Source: Calliopum simillimum (Eukaryota; Arthropoda; Insecta; Diptera; Lauxaniidae). Taken from it: a stretch of 64,000 nucleotides of DNA. The notes under the pieces were generated by a model. That model was not told the origin of the DNA. It saw only the letters and a program-made list of their open reading frames with translations, and made no database searches. Positions 11,518 to 22,571 of the stretch are shown piece by piece. The first letter of the stretch is position 1; the number at the start of each line of letters is the position of its first letter. Made by a program: the position numbers and the translations under genes. The DNA is taken from positions 23,561,187 to 23,625,186 of the forward strand of contig OX638368.1 in the NCBI GenBank assembly GCA_951812925.1, in the 5' to 3' direction.

Positions 11518-11831
11518 GCTAGAATCGCCTAGTGGTCAAAATTTGATCACAAATGTATTAAATAATTTTGGTACTTTTTGGACAGTTATGGTACTTTTTT
11601 TTGCTATTTGGCACGAAATAGAAAATCTCATTTCTCATCCCTGGTACAATGACAAATATGAAACGAAAATAAAAGAAAAAAACATGAAGTCAGTGTCCAT
11701 CAGCTTTTTGTCTTTTTCTCAGTGCACATTTACACACAAATACCTTTCTAATGGTGTATAATTCAAAGTCGTGCTCCATTTCTAACATAGTTAAAAAGGT
11801 GGGACAAATTTTTGTGTTTCGTATTAATATA
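11518..11831 (+). repeat. Family B repeat copy, best preserved
   Basis: Opposite orientation to the copy at 5425. It begins CTAGAATCGCCTAGTGGTCA, passes ATTAAATAATTTTGGTACTT, ACATGAAGTCAGTG and CACACAAATACCTTTCTAAT, and ends near TTCGTATTAATATA. This intact copy shows the uninterrupted sequence around the point where a Helentron entered the copy at 42267-43454. No coding capacity; class unknown. Confidence 0.7.
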
Positions 11832-12994
11832 AAGATAATGAATTTGGCATCAATCAATTAATCGAAATCTATGACGTGTCAAAATTCACTTTCTTATTTA
11901 ATATTTTTAATACTCTGGATATGACTTCAATCCCTCAAACATACTCTTGAGGGTTAATTCTCTAAAGTACTAATGCTATTTAACCTTAAACCATTTTTGA
12001 GTTCTTTTCAATACTTTGCAACGGTCTATCGTGAAATTAGCATAGCTTGAGTATGTAAACATTTTGACATTTAAAACTTTCTATAAAAACGATTATTGTT
12101 ATTGTAATTATACAACTTTTGTATATGTATGTATTAAATTACATCATTCATCATTAGTCGCACTTAACTGTAAATATCGGAAAAATTATTATTTATAAAT
12201 AGAAATCGTGCCCGCGTACTAATAAGTACAAGTGACATTAAAAACATTGACTTACTGAATGATTGAATGAATGAGTGGATTAAATGTTAACATAATTGAA
12301 ATAAAAGTTTTATTTTTGCATCTTGAATACGGCGGCGTACTCGTGCAAAATCATAACAATGGCAGCAACAAAAAATATGTGCATATGTATGTACATTAGT
12401 AATATGTAAAAATATATGTATGAATTTATTATTATAAAGTTATTTGAATAAATCAACAAATTAATGGCAGTAGCAATTGAATCAAAAAAATGTTGACAAT
12501 GTCTTTACCTACGTCACGCGATGCTATGCCTCTTTAGCGCCGCGTTTGAGACATTTACAATACATACAAATATAGTACATATGCATGTATGCATACATAT
12601 ACGTATTATAATCGTACCCTGCTTTTGTGCTTGTATGGATGACATTGTATGAGTTAGATTCAAGTGAGAAAAAAACTACTACTGAGCACAGTGTACTAAG
12701 TATGCGGAATTCTTTGATCAACTGTGATAATCTTTTTGATTAAAGTGGTCTAAACGATAAAAATTGTCCTTTACCAGGGTGTTGTCATTTTTCCACAAGC
12801 GCATTTACCGAGTTTAGCAATTCTTTATTTACTCGATAAGAATTTTCTCTTCTTAAATTCACAAACCTACTCCCTTGTTTGCTTGCTCTAAAATGTCGGA
12901 AAAACTGAAAACGGGACTATTAATCAGTTTGAATTGAAATTCTAGTATAGTATGTATATCGATATAGATTAAATAATTTTAAATCTTTTAATCT
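11832..12994. other. AT-rich non-coding stretch
   Basis: No gene seen. 12550-12620 is a purine/pyrimidine-alternating patch of CATACATATG-like words. Nothing else to report. Confidence 0.5.
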
Positions 12995-13175
12995 CATTAA
13001 ATTTTTATCTCGTCATTTTTATCTCATGCCATTTTTATCTCATGACATTTTTATCTCATAAAATTTTTATCTCATGTCATTTTTATATCCTGAAATTTTT
13101 ATCTCATGACATTTTTATCTCATGAAATTTTTATCTCATGACATTTTTAGCTGATGACATTTTTATCTCATAGAT
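12995..13175 (+). repeat. 16-bp tandem array (ATTTTTATCTCATGAC)
   Basis: About eleven imperfect head-to-tail copies of a 16-bp unit, ATTTTTATCTCATGAC, with variation mainly in the last four bases. No open frame crosses it usefully. It is followed by a related smaller block at 13306-13432. Simple minisatellite. Confidence 0.85.
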
Positions 13176-13305
13176 TAAATAATTTTAAATGGTATAATAT
13201 GAAAGAATTCGATAAAAAGTATTGCATAGCTTTAGGTCTAAAGTAGTTTAGATTCCATTTTCCGTTTTTTGCACTGAAGTTTTAGATTCGACATTTTGAA
13301 CTCAT

Positions 13306-13432
13306 TCAATTTTTATCTCATAACATCTCATTAAATTTTTAACCTCATGTCATTTTTATATCCTGAAATTTTTATCTCATGACATTTTTATCTCATTAAA
13401 TTTTTACCTTATAACATTTTTATCTCTTGCTT
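13306..13432 (+). repeat. Second block of the 16-bp tandem array
   Basis: Six to eight further degenerate copies of the ATTTTTATCTCATGAC unit, separated from the first block by about 130 bp of unrelated AT-rich sequence. The shared unit suggests one original array broken by mutation or insertion. Confidence 0.8.
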
Positions 13433-14633
13433 CACTTTTAATAATTTGAAGAAACTTTGTAGAGTTGAATTTTATGATTTTCTGCAAACTTCAATTTTAT
13501 TATGTGTCCTTGGTACCTTAGAAAGGGGGTTAATGTGTACAATAGAATGCTTGAAAGCCTCCTCAATGAAATGTAATTGAAATAACACGGATTACAGAAC
13601 AGGCCTGAATAATTATAATTGATTGGTCAGGTAAGCATTATATTTATTACACATTTTTTTTTAAAGGCGCTATTTTTCACTGGGGCATAACCTAAAACTA
13701 CTTAGTATGCAATTTGAACTATACGGATAGGTAGCTTTAAAAATTATAATGCAGAATGAAGTTCGATAAAAAGTGAAGAAGTGAAAGGTCTAAAATAGAA
13801 AAACCAAAAACTAGAAAAATAAAAAATAAATGAAAAAAAAAAAAAAAAACAGATTTAGAATAAGAAATAAAAGATGAAACAAGTAATTATCAATAAGAGT
13901 AAAAAAAGCCGCTAAGTAGCTGCTGCAACGTAAACAAAAATGGTATTTTACCTTTCAGAAAAATGTTGTTTAGTTTGGTTTTTTGCACAGCTTTTTTTTC
14001 CCTGGAAATGTGTAATTAAAAGTGCAAAAAAAAAAAAAAAAGCGCTAAAAAAACCAGCAACAACGAGAACAAACCAAAAACAATATATGTTCATACGTAT
14101 GGAATTGATAAACCTGACTCGACTGACGTCAAAACGTTTAAAGGAAAAAAGTTCTTTATTTTCTGTTTTAAAATGTTGACATTTGATTGGGGCTTTTGAC
14201 AAACAATCTAATTGTTCTTAGTACAGTATTATTTTGGATAAATGGAGGTCCAAAAGTCATTGTGACAGACAGACATAAAGAAAATATTTTTAAAATTTTT
14301 TGTTAATATAAGATTTAGCATAATATTTTTAGTCAAGACCTTTATTTATGCGTTCTGTAAGTACTTTTTGAAAAAACTTCAGCTATAATTATGCTATTTT
14401 AAACCTTAAAACAGTTAAAACTGTCTCGAAGTAGAAATAAAAAACACTTCTTTTACTAAGTACTTAAAAGAAAACTTTAAGCAGTTAATGTCTTCTACCT
14501 TAAGTTATTGCTTAAATAAGTGTGACTCACGGGACATGAAACGGAACGCTCTACTACGTTTACATACTTAAAGTAGAATTTTACCAGAACTTCTGCTGTA
14601 TTATGTATTGATTTTTATGCTGCAATTGAAGAC
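13433..14633. other. AT-rich non-coding stretch
   Basis: No gene recognised. Short open frames at 13940-14202 on both strands are built on A/T runs and lack motifs. Confidence 0.45.
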
Positions 14634-15482
14634 ATATGGGCATTTCGCAGGTGACGAACGTGACCGTCGTACACATTTAAAGTGCAAAAAAAGTAGATGT
14701 AAAACATATTTTTATTTTGGTTTTTATTTTACATTATAGCTCTTAGGTAGCACTATAACTAGTTCCAACTTTAATAGCAGGCGAAGTCCTGGTTCCAAAA
14801 TACACGCAAAAAAAAGACTCGGAACGAACGTGACAAAAATAGAAGTAGATTTCTTGCCTATTCAAAAAAGTCAGAATTCAGCGAAAAAAGTCAAAAGTTT
14901 TTTAGTCCGACTAATCTTATAATTTTATGCAATAGTGTTACTTTATAATAATGTATGTTGTTTGATTCAAATACCTTCTGTACTTTTCTTTGTTTAGATA
15001 ATAATCTGAATCGATACGTGACAATATGAACGTGACATTTTTTCTACCATACAAATTTTAAATTGAAAATCTTTTTCAAAATACCAGGATTTCCCAGTGA
15101 ATGTTGGATAACCTTATCTTGTTAAGTTGACGTGGCATTAGCAATTTTTCTAAAGGATGTCATTTGTTCTCATCCATTTTACATGTGTACAAAATCTCAT
15201 AAATTACGAATTTCTTTTTTAGGGGCGTGGCATCGCCCATTTTCCCAGGGAACATTATTTGTCAAATCTCATTCATGTGCGATAAATATTTTCGGAGATA
15301 TGATGAGGTGGATTTTGTGGGGGCTTGATACCCCCATTTTTGCCAGCACACATTATTTGTCTTGGTGCTTTTTATATATGTACCAAATCTCATCCATGTA
15401 CGATAAATAGTTTCAGAGATATGATGATTTCAATTTTTGGTTCACGGTGGACCTTTTGGCGGAAATGCCGATATATCAAACC
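14634..15482 (+). repeat. Family C repeat, long copy
   Basis: An 0.85-kb repeat that recurs inverted at 59945-60783 and, left half only, at 62560-62995. The left half carries several ACGTGAC words (GACGAACGTGACC, GGAACGAACGTGACAAA, GATACGTGACAATATGAACG), AGCTCTTAGGTAGCACTATA and CAGGCGAAGTCCTGG. The right half is built of two to three degenerate units of about 125 bp with GCGTGGCATCGCC, ATCTCAT.CATGT.CGATAA and TTTCAGAGATATGATG. The extreme ends share only a short inverted GGCATTTC. No coding capacity. The tandem-unit architecture resembles non-autonomous Helitrons, but I see no diagnostic terminus. Confidence 0.7.
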
Positions 15483-16974
15483 TTTGACAATATTCAGTCA
15501 CTTGTGAAGAGACCGATTTTTTTCTTTCAAAAAATAGTGCTTATTACCGCGAGGCCTTACTGTACATACAAATGGCCAGAAGTGGGGTTTTGTTTATTCC
15601 AAACGTAAACAACAACAAAAATAGAAAAGCGCTCACGCAAAATTTTATGCATAATAGGCAGATTATAAATACGAAAAAAAAGATAGAAAAAACATGCCAA
15701 CAAGTCATAACATTTTATGCAATATTATTAAGAAAGAAAAAATTTGGTAAATAGCAAATAAAGCATTCATTTAAAGTGTGTGAAAAATTGTGATACAACT
15801 GTACTCTGCCATAATGGGTGCGGGCACCCTCCACCTCCTCCTCATCTTAGTTCACCGGCTACCTCCGCAAAAAGTGTGAAAATGCAATGCAGCTTTTGAA
15901 ATTTTTCAACCCCAAACGCCACCAACACACATGTCGCCCCCGCAATGGCAACCCTATAAATGACACAAAAATTCCATTTCATTTAACGCTTCCTCTTCGC
16001 TCATTTGTCTCTCATCGCTTGTTCTCGCTGTCTTTGTGTTTATCCATCCATCCAACTCTATAGAAATGTTCTTACATCACACTCCCCCATACCAGTCGGT
16101 CCGACTGAGTACATTCTGTAAATTGGAATTTTTCCTTTTCATTTCCTTTCTCTGTTGTTAATTTTTTTTTTCGTTTTTCCATCATCATCTGTTTAAGTCA
16201 CACGCCTCTGCGCTTTTTACATTTTTGCAATGATTTTTTATTTATTTTAAACTTTGGTTGAGTGTGCACAGTGGGACAAATTTTTTTTTTTTTTGATGTT
16301 TTACTGTTGATAATTTTTTATTTTTTATTTTATACAAACATCGTTTTTCCCTGCCCTGAGAAGATTAAATAAAAGAAACTTAGAAATAAATAAACAAAAT
16401 TTCACATATTTATGTAGATAAGGTTAAGCCACATGACTAAAGCACTTAAACTGAATGCATAACTATGTTATCTCGCATTCTTAATATTATCAGCGCTAAG
16501 CAAAAATACTTCAAGTCAAGGACATCTAAACAACAAACAGATCGTAAATATGTATTCGATTTCTGGTAAAAAATAGAAAAATATTAATCTCTAAGTGCAC
16601 AACAGATTTTTGAGAAAAATAAACTACTTAATGTCGGAAATTTAGTCACTGGCAAAAAATTTTGTTCAATATCAGTTTTGACTTGAACATATCTACAAAA
16701 ATTATAGTTTACATTTCTTACTTTTGATTCCCTTTAGTATTGATTTTAAGCTTTTTTATTGCACCGTTCGACACAAAAAAGAAAACACTTGAGAAAATCC
16801 AAAAAATTCTTAAAGTAGACGTTAAAAAAAAAAATACCCGTGTGTCGTGGTTTTTTCCAAGCACGTCACATTTTTTTTAATCGATTTTTGAAGTTTTTTT
16901 ATCCACTGTACATGAAAAAAACAGAAATTCCCCATTCTTGTGTTAAATCGATGAATTTAACTATATGATCCTTA
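15483..16974. other. Possible unique host sequence, no gene found
   Basis: No repeat copies or transposon motifs recognised. 15780-16200 is the least AT-biased part, with C-rich runs (CACCCTCCACCTCCTCCTC, GTCGCCCCCGC) and a TATA-like CCCTATAAATG near 15950. This might be regulatory or genic host sequence, but I see no open frame or splice pattern that supports a gene. 16200-16960 returns to AT-rich filler. Confidence 0.3.
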
Positions 16975-17691
16975 CATTTGAGGTGTATCATGTGTTCAGC
17001 AAACTTATGCAGGATATTGCGGGGAATATTTTTTTCGAAAATTTTAACCCTGTACAACCCCCACATGTGGGTCATTTTTGCCCTTTTCTTCAAAAGGTAA
17101 AAAAATGACACCTAAAACAGGGGAATATTGAGTCAGTATGTACTATAGAAATATTTGCCATACAATTTCACTACTAGTTGCTGAACACTAAAAAAGCAAA
17201 ATTTTATTCCGAAAGCAAAAAAATCGTTAAAATCAGTAAGCAGTTCTAACAATAAAAATTTTCCAAATTTCACCCCACTGTAAAACTCTAAAACTACAAT
17301 TTGGACAAAACTCGTTCTGACAACATTATAATGAAATCACACAAGGATAATTTTCTTAGAACACATTAACCCATTATGTATATCCCGTTTTGATGGGTCT
17401 TTTTGACCCTTTTTTCTAAAACTGAGCCACAATTGGCTAAAAATTTTTGCAAAAATATCCTACAAAAAATTTCACTTAGAGTTACCAAAGACGAAAAATT
17501 CTTAAAACTTAAGGTAAGCGCGTCAGGGATGTAATTAATATGCAATGTGAAAAGTTCTAATTGATTTTAACGATTTTTTTGGTTTCGGGCTCAAATTTCA
17601 AAAATGACCCACATGTGGGGGTTAAACAGGGTTAAAATTTTCCCCGCAATATCCTGCATAAGTTTGCTGAACACATGATACACCTCAGATG
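16975..17691. repeat. Inverted-repeat element with internal TTAA/CCC ends
   Basis: Two arms of about 100 bp (16975-17080 and 17600-17691) are inverted copies. From outside in, each reads GAGGTGTATCATGTGTTCAG, GCAAACTTATGCAGGATATT, GCGGGGAA, AAATTTTAACCCTGT, then a CCCCCACATGTGGGTCATTT block. The inner part alone, 17048-17631, looks like a piggyBac-type element: TTAA at 17044-17047 and 17632-17635 with ends CCCTGT. The inverted similarity continues about 70 bp beyond the TTAA sites, so either the true ends are farther out or the element sits in a larger palindrome. The interior has no coding capacity. Confidence 0.65.
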
Positions 17692-17898
17692 AAAGGATTG
17701 TTGGAAATTGGAAACAGTGTTATTAAATCTCGATTTTTTTTTCCAAAATAGTTTGAAATTTATACCAGAAAAGTATAAAATTATAATATAAAATAAATAT
17801 AAACACTTTTTGAATTTAAAATTAAACTAAAACTTTTACTGTGTATACATGTTGCAAACGATATGGTTAAGAAGCTTCTGAGAGATGATGGAGAAGCC

Positions 17899-18504
17899 CT
17901 AGGCTAACAAAAAATTGCACCTAGAGGCTCTAAACTGTACCCCTGAGGTGTCATAGGGAAATAACTGATTTTAATATACCAAAGAGAGAGAGATCAGAAA
18001 AAAAAAAATATTTTTATGTAACAACACACGCGTTACTCGCATGCGTTGTGCTGCATATGTTGAGCACGCTGCGCTTTCTCTAGCAGAACATTCAAACGGA
18101 TTGTTTTTGAAAATGTTTTTTTTTTTTTTTAACTCAAATTAAAAATTGGTATGATAAATGTTCTACGGAGTTAAGGGAAATTTAACGAGGATTCCAAAAA
18201 AAATTGTAAAAGGATATGTCAATCGGAAGTTTTTCATAATAAAAAGACCACCAAATTGAAAAAGTAGGAAAAGAAATTGAAAATATCAACTTAAAAGGTC
18301 CATAACTTTGCAAATCCTTTTAAACCCTATAAACCAAATAGACCCTTAGAAAGCTCATAAAATTAGCTACAAGTTGTATATAAAAAAGTTTTCTCTAAAA
18401 TTTAAGGATCACCCAACGTTAATCCCGTCAGAAATCAGTTTTTCCCTATAACTCCTTAGGGATACATTTTGGATCCCCTTAGGTGCAATTTTCTGTCAGT
18501 CTAG
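17899..18504. repeat. MITE-like inverted-repeat element
   Basis: Arms of about 80 bp (17899-17978 and 18425-18504) are inverted copies: AAAATTGCACCTA, then CCCTRAGG and ATAGGGAAA, then AACTGATTT reading inward. The interior is A/T-rich with no coding potential. The inner segment GGTCCATAACTTTGCAAATC reappears in diverged form near 60880. Target duplication not identified. Confidence 0.6.
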
Positions 18505-19796
18505 TTTCGTAACCTTATCGTTTACACCCTATATGTTTCCAAAAGAAAAAATTGAAAAACAACTTTATTTTGTTTTATTTTGTCCAGAGCATTAAAAATT
18601 GTTTATATGTATTGTACTGATGCAGAAACATTTTTAGTAATTCCATTATTACGCCAAAAAATCAAATAGAGTGTGTCAAAAAAGTGAGCTGAAATTTTTT
18701 TGAGAGGTCGCTCAACGTCGATTTATGCAAAATGGGTGTGGTGAAATTTCTAAAATACATTTTTTGAGGGTATTTCAGCTAAAAAAAAAAACAATATGTC
18801 GTGACTTTTAGGTTCCAGTTTCTTTTAAATACCATGATTCATGGCAAAAAATTTCATACGTACAACTCATTCTGAGAATTTTTTAAATCGTAATAAAATA
18901 AAAACGGCACCAACCTGAGATTTTGATATTGAACGGCCTCTAAATGACCTTCAAAAAAATTTAAAAAAAAAATCTCAGCTAATTTTTTTGGTTTGTTTGT
19001 CATTCGTATGTTAGCTCGAATGCCTTGCTCACACTTCTTTTATTAACCAAACCGAAACAAGTAAAACAAAAAGCTCAAAAGACAGCGTTCGCACTGTTTC
19101 GTTTGGTTTATTTTCTGACAGTTGGTTGTGGTTAACTCAATCATAACAGTTTTTGAAATTTTTTCACTTGTGTTTTAGTATAAATAATTTGATTTTAAAA
19201 TTTTTTGAAAAGTCATTTATTTTGACGTCATCATACATGACTAAGAAAAAAAAAGCTTTTTCATAATTTCCCTCTGGAATTTTTTAAAAAATATAGGATT
19301 CCAATGGTTGGTTTTCTTGAAACTAACTGAAATTTCTCATACGAAGCGGGAAGCTCTTTATGCGACAAACTAATGTGGTTTATGCATAACTAAGCATAAA
19401 CGAACTAAATAACCTTGACCAAGTGTGAATGGACTATAAAATAATGCGGAAAACGAATAACTTATATATGGTATAAATGAGTAGAAGTCTGCTTATTGTC
19501 TGCGCAATAACCTCTTAAGTTTATATTGAATGAGGTTTAGTTAGCAAGAAAAGCTCAAGATCGTTATCCCTCTATAATTTGACCTATTGTATTTTGTATA
19601 GAATTTGAGCAAGCGAGCACTTGATTCATTCGTCAAGCAATTCCAAATATTTTCACTAACAAGCACATGTCCGATAGTGCCCAAAATTCCCTCTTCTTTT
19701 TTTGCCTCATTTTATCCTATATAAAAAGATAAATTTTGGGAACCACTGCACATAAGTCTGCTGCTTTCCGAGCTACTCTAAGTTACTGTTTATCTC
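18505..19796. other. AT-rich non-coding stretch
   Basis: No gene seen. 18660-18960 weakly resembles 4880-5110. A TTCACACT-type motif occurs in inverted order at 19020-19050 and 19420-19440 and may mark another small element, but the ends are too diverged to define. Confidence 0.35.
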
Positions 19797-19799
19797 TTA

Positions 19800-20098
19800 A
19801 GCCCGGATTCACAGCCATAAGTTAGCTAATAACAAGTTTTTAACCAACATTTTATTTTCAGTCATTAGTTAACCATTAGTTAAACCCCCAAAATTCATTG
19901 TTTAACCACAAGTCAAACAACAGCTAATGAATTGCCACGCAACATCTTTTTCCCGAGCCGTAACAGTGACGGTTTTTAGCACTCAAATATTGTTTCGTGC
20001 CTTTCCACTAATTTAATCAGAAAACTCAAAACATTAGTTAAACTCTTTTTCACTCTTTAGCTAACTAATTGGTTAACTAATGACTGTGAACCCGGGCC
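19800..20098. mobile_element. PIF/Harbinger-type MITE
   Basis: A 299-bp element with inverted ends: AGCCCGGATTCACAGCCATA at the left and the complement of GGCCCGGGTTCACAGTCATT at the right. TTA lies directly outside both ends (19797-19799 and 20099-20101), the 3-bp target duplication typical of PIF/Harbinger elements. The interior repeats TTAGTTAA words and has no coding capacity. Class is inferred from the TTA duplication and end style. Confidence 0.7.
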
Positions 20099-20101
20099 TT
20101 A

Positions 20102-22571
20102 GTAGAACATGCCCACTGTGCATTCAATGAGTACACACATTATTATTTGATTTCCTTTTCCGCTTAAATTGCAAATGTTTAAAAAAAAAAACATTTTCGT
20201 TGATTCTTTGCATACACACTTTCGTGGACAGCTGGCTGGCTGGATTATATACAAAGAAGTTTGGAAAAAGAAGATACAAATGAAATTGCAAATCAAAAAG
20301 AGCGCGGAAGTTAAACCAACAAGCGAAAACAAAGAGAGAGCCCTCAATATAATATCACATATGGTTGAGTATTCGCGCGGGTGATGTTATGAGAACAAAC
20401 GAGAAAAAGAGAGCACAATATTGTTAATTACACAGTATGGTGGGGGGAGGTGTTTGGAGATTGCACGTTTTGGAGCAACAATTCGGGGCAGGCGCATACA
20501 GCCAGCTGTGCTTAAGTAAACAAACACACACTGACGCAAGATTATAATGGAAGCAAGAGAGTAGCAAAAAAATAACAACAAATTAACAAAAATGACTATA
20601 GATATGTATGTGTAGGTATATGAAAAAGCAATAACAAAAGCAGTAAAGAGTAAAGTACAGAAAACAGAATGAAAGAAAAAAAGCTTTTTTTCCGCGACAA
20701 CATCCGAGCGTGTGAACGAATTTCGACTGAAACTTTTTATCAATCGGTCAAGAACGTTTGTCAGCTTAACACGATTCGCGCTTAACTACTGAAGTTTAAA
20801 AAAAAAAATTTATATAAATTTTTTTCAAAATTTATTATAAAACAAAGCTAAAAAATTAGTAAACAAAACAAAAATATAAAAGTTTTTAAATAAAAGTTCT
20901 ATAGAAATCAATAAAATACATAAAAAAAGTTTTATTTTGTTTAGTGAAAATAATTTCACAACAAAGAAAATTTGAAAAAAAAAGTTGAAATAATTGAAAT
21001 TTTTATATAAAAAAACGTGTTTCTGTTTAATAAAAAAAAAAAAAAAAAAAATAAACTTGAAAAAAAAAAAAAAATTTTTTTTTATAAAAATATATTTTAT
21101 ACCTAAAGTGTAAGAAATTGTTTGTTAAACTTGTTATATAGCACTTTAAATAAGTGCGCTGGGTGGGAGCCGCTGCTCCACACTCTCTAGCGGGGTGTTT
21201 TGAAGGCGAAAAAAAAAAAAAAAAATTGTGATTATGCTAATTTTTTTATTAACAAATTAATTTATACAAAAAACAAGTTTTAATTTTTTGGAATTTGTGC
21301 TTTTTTCTCGCTCTTTCGCTACATTGCCGAGAAAATTAACAATTGATTTGCAAGAAAACAAAATATTTTCATCAGCTTTTTAAACAAAAATATATATACA
21401 TATATACAATAAATACAATTTATATATATAATATATCAACTAGTGTTGTGATATTTCCTCCCTTTGTTCGTTCGTTTTTTTTTTTCTGTGTTGACACATT
21501 TTGCGATATCATATATCAAATCAAAACAAAGCAACCCGAACGCGAAAACTATTTTCCATCCATTTGATAAGTTCGAAATTGTTGTGCGCGCCTAGGGGCG
21601 CCATCACAACAAAAGCAAGTGCGCTTGAAAGTTGGCAATTTTGGTTTTTGACGTGTGCAAAATAAAGTACATACATATACATGTATAAAAAGTACATACA
21701 AAACGTGTTGTAAATATATATACATATATATATAATAATATTTTTTTTTTTTTGATTAATAATAATAACACGACAAATTGATAAGCAACAAAATTGAAAC
21801 GATTGCAAAAGCTTGAAAGAAGAAATCTTACATACAAATGCACATACATATAAGTACATGATATGTATAAAGAAATATCTCAAAAATAAGCAAAATAAAA
21901 AATATCAAAACAACGTGTGACACAATTTTGTGAAAATAAAATTTTAAAAATAAATAAAAAAAAAAAAAAAATTTACCACCTCCCAAAAACTTGATAAACA
22001 AATTTGTGCAAAAAAAAAATTTATTAAAAAAAAAAACGAGTTTACTCATAAATTGGGCCAGCGTTTCTTATTTTCGTTAGATTACAAAGAAATTTCAACA
22101 TTTTTTGCAATAGCAGCAGCGAAAAAAAGGTAAGATTTCGTGCATACTAAGTTTTAATCGAGCGATATCCCTTATCTCATATATAAACGTATTGAATCAT
22201 GCTTTAAGTTTTGTTTAAGGTCAAAGTTCACACTGTTAGTTTTTCACTTGTGTACTCTTAAATATATGGAAAAATTCTACAGACTATTCCTTCAAGCCTT
22301 AGTATATAACCTAATTACACCCTAAACAAAATAATGTTCTAAGCTACAATTCTTGGGAAAAAAACTTTAAAACATAATTCATAATAATATTTTTGTCTAT
22401 CTTGAAAGCTTTGTTTCAAATGCAAAAAAAAGCTGGTGATTATCAGCAATTTTATAATTTCCAAGAAAATATGATGTGATTTTTCAGGTGAATCCTTTAG
22501 TCACTTAAATTAAGAAATGCTATCTAGAATAACAAGTTATGTGGTTAAAAAAAAAAAATATATTTATTATA
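20102..22571 (+). other. A/T-run rich stretch, possible untranslated leader
   Basis: No protein-coding exon. 20160-20790 is moderately complex and includes CGAACGTTTGTCAGCTTAAC-like sequence near 20740. 20790-22120 is dominated by long A runs with scattered complex islands (21160-21210, 21570-21650). Long A-rich leaders are common in fly regulatory genes, and a splice-donor-like site follows at 22130, so this could be a 5' untranslated exon on the plus strand. That is a guess from composition and one site. Confidence 0.25.
22122..22137 (+). other. Splice-donor-like site
   Basis: GCAGCGAAAAAAAGGTAAGA contains a strong match to the insect donor consensus AG|GTAAG, with the GT at 22130-22131. 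It ends a 1.3-kb A-rich stretch with no long open frame. On its own such a match occurs by chance, so this is only a pointer. Confidence 0.25.

Noticed and set aside
12995..13432. Regular 16-bp repeats considered as a CRISPR-like array.
   Set aside because: Units are contiguous with no spacers, and the window is clearly from an animal genome.
20387..20743. A 118-codon minus-strand frame rich in Phe, Ile and Tyr.
   Set aside because: It arises from A/T-rich sequence read in frame; no motif, and hydrophobicity is expected from T-rich codons.
21343..22049. Several overlapping membrane-protein-like frames on both strands.
   Set aside because: Long A and T runs translate to Phe/Ile/Lys-rich peptides. 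Overlap on both strands and lack of motifs argue against genes.
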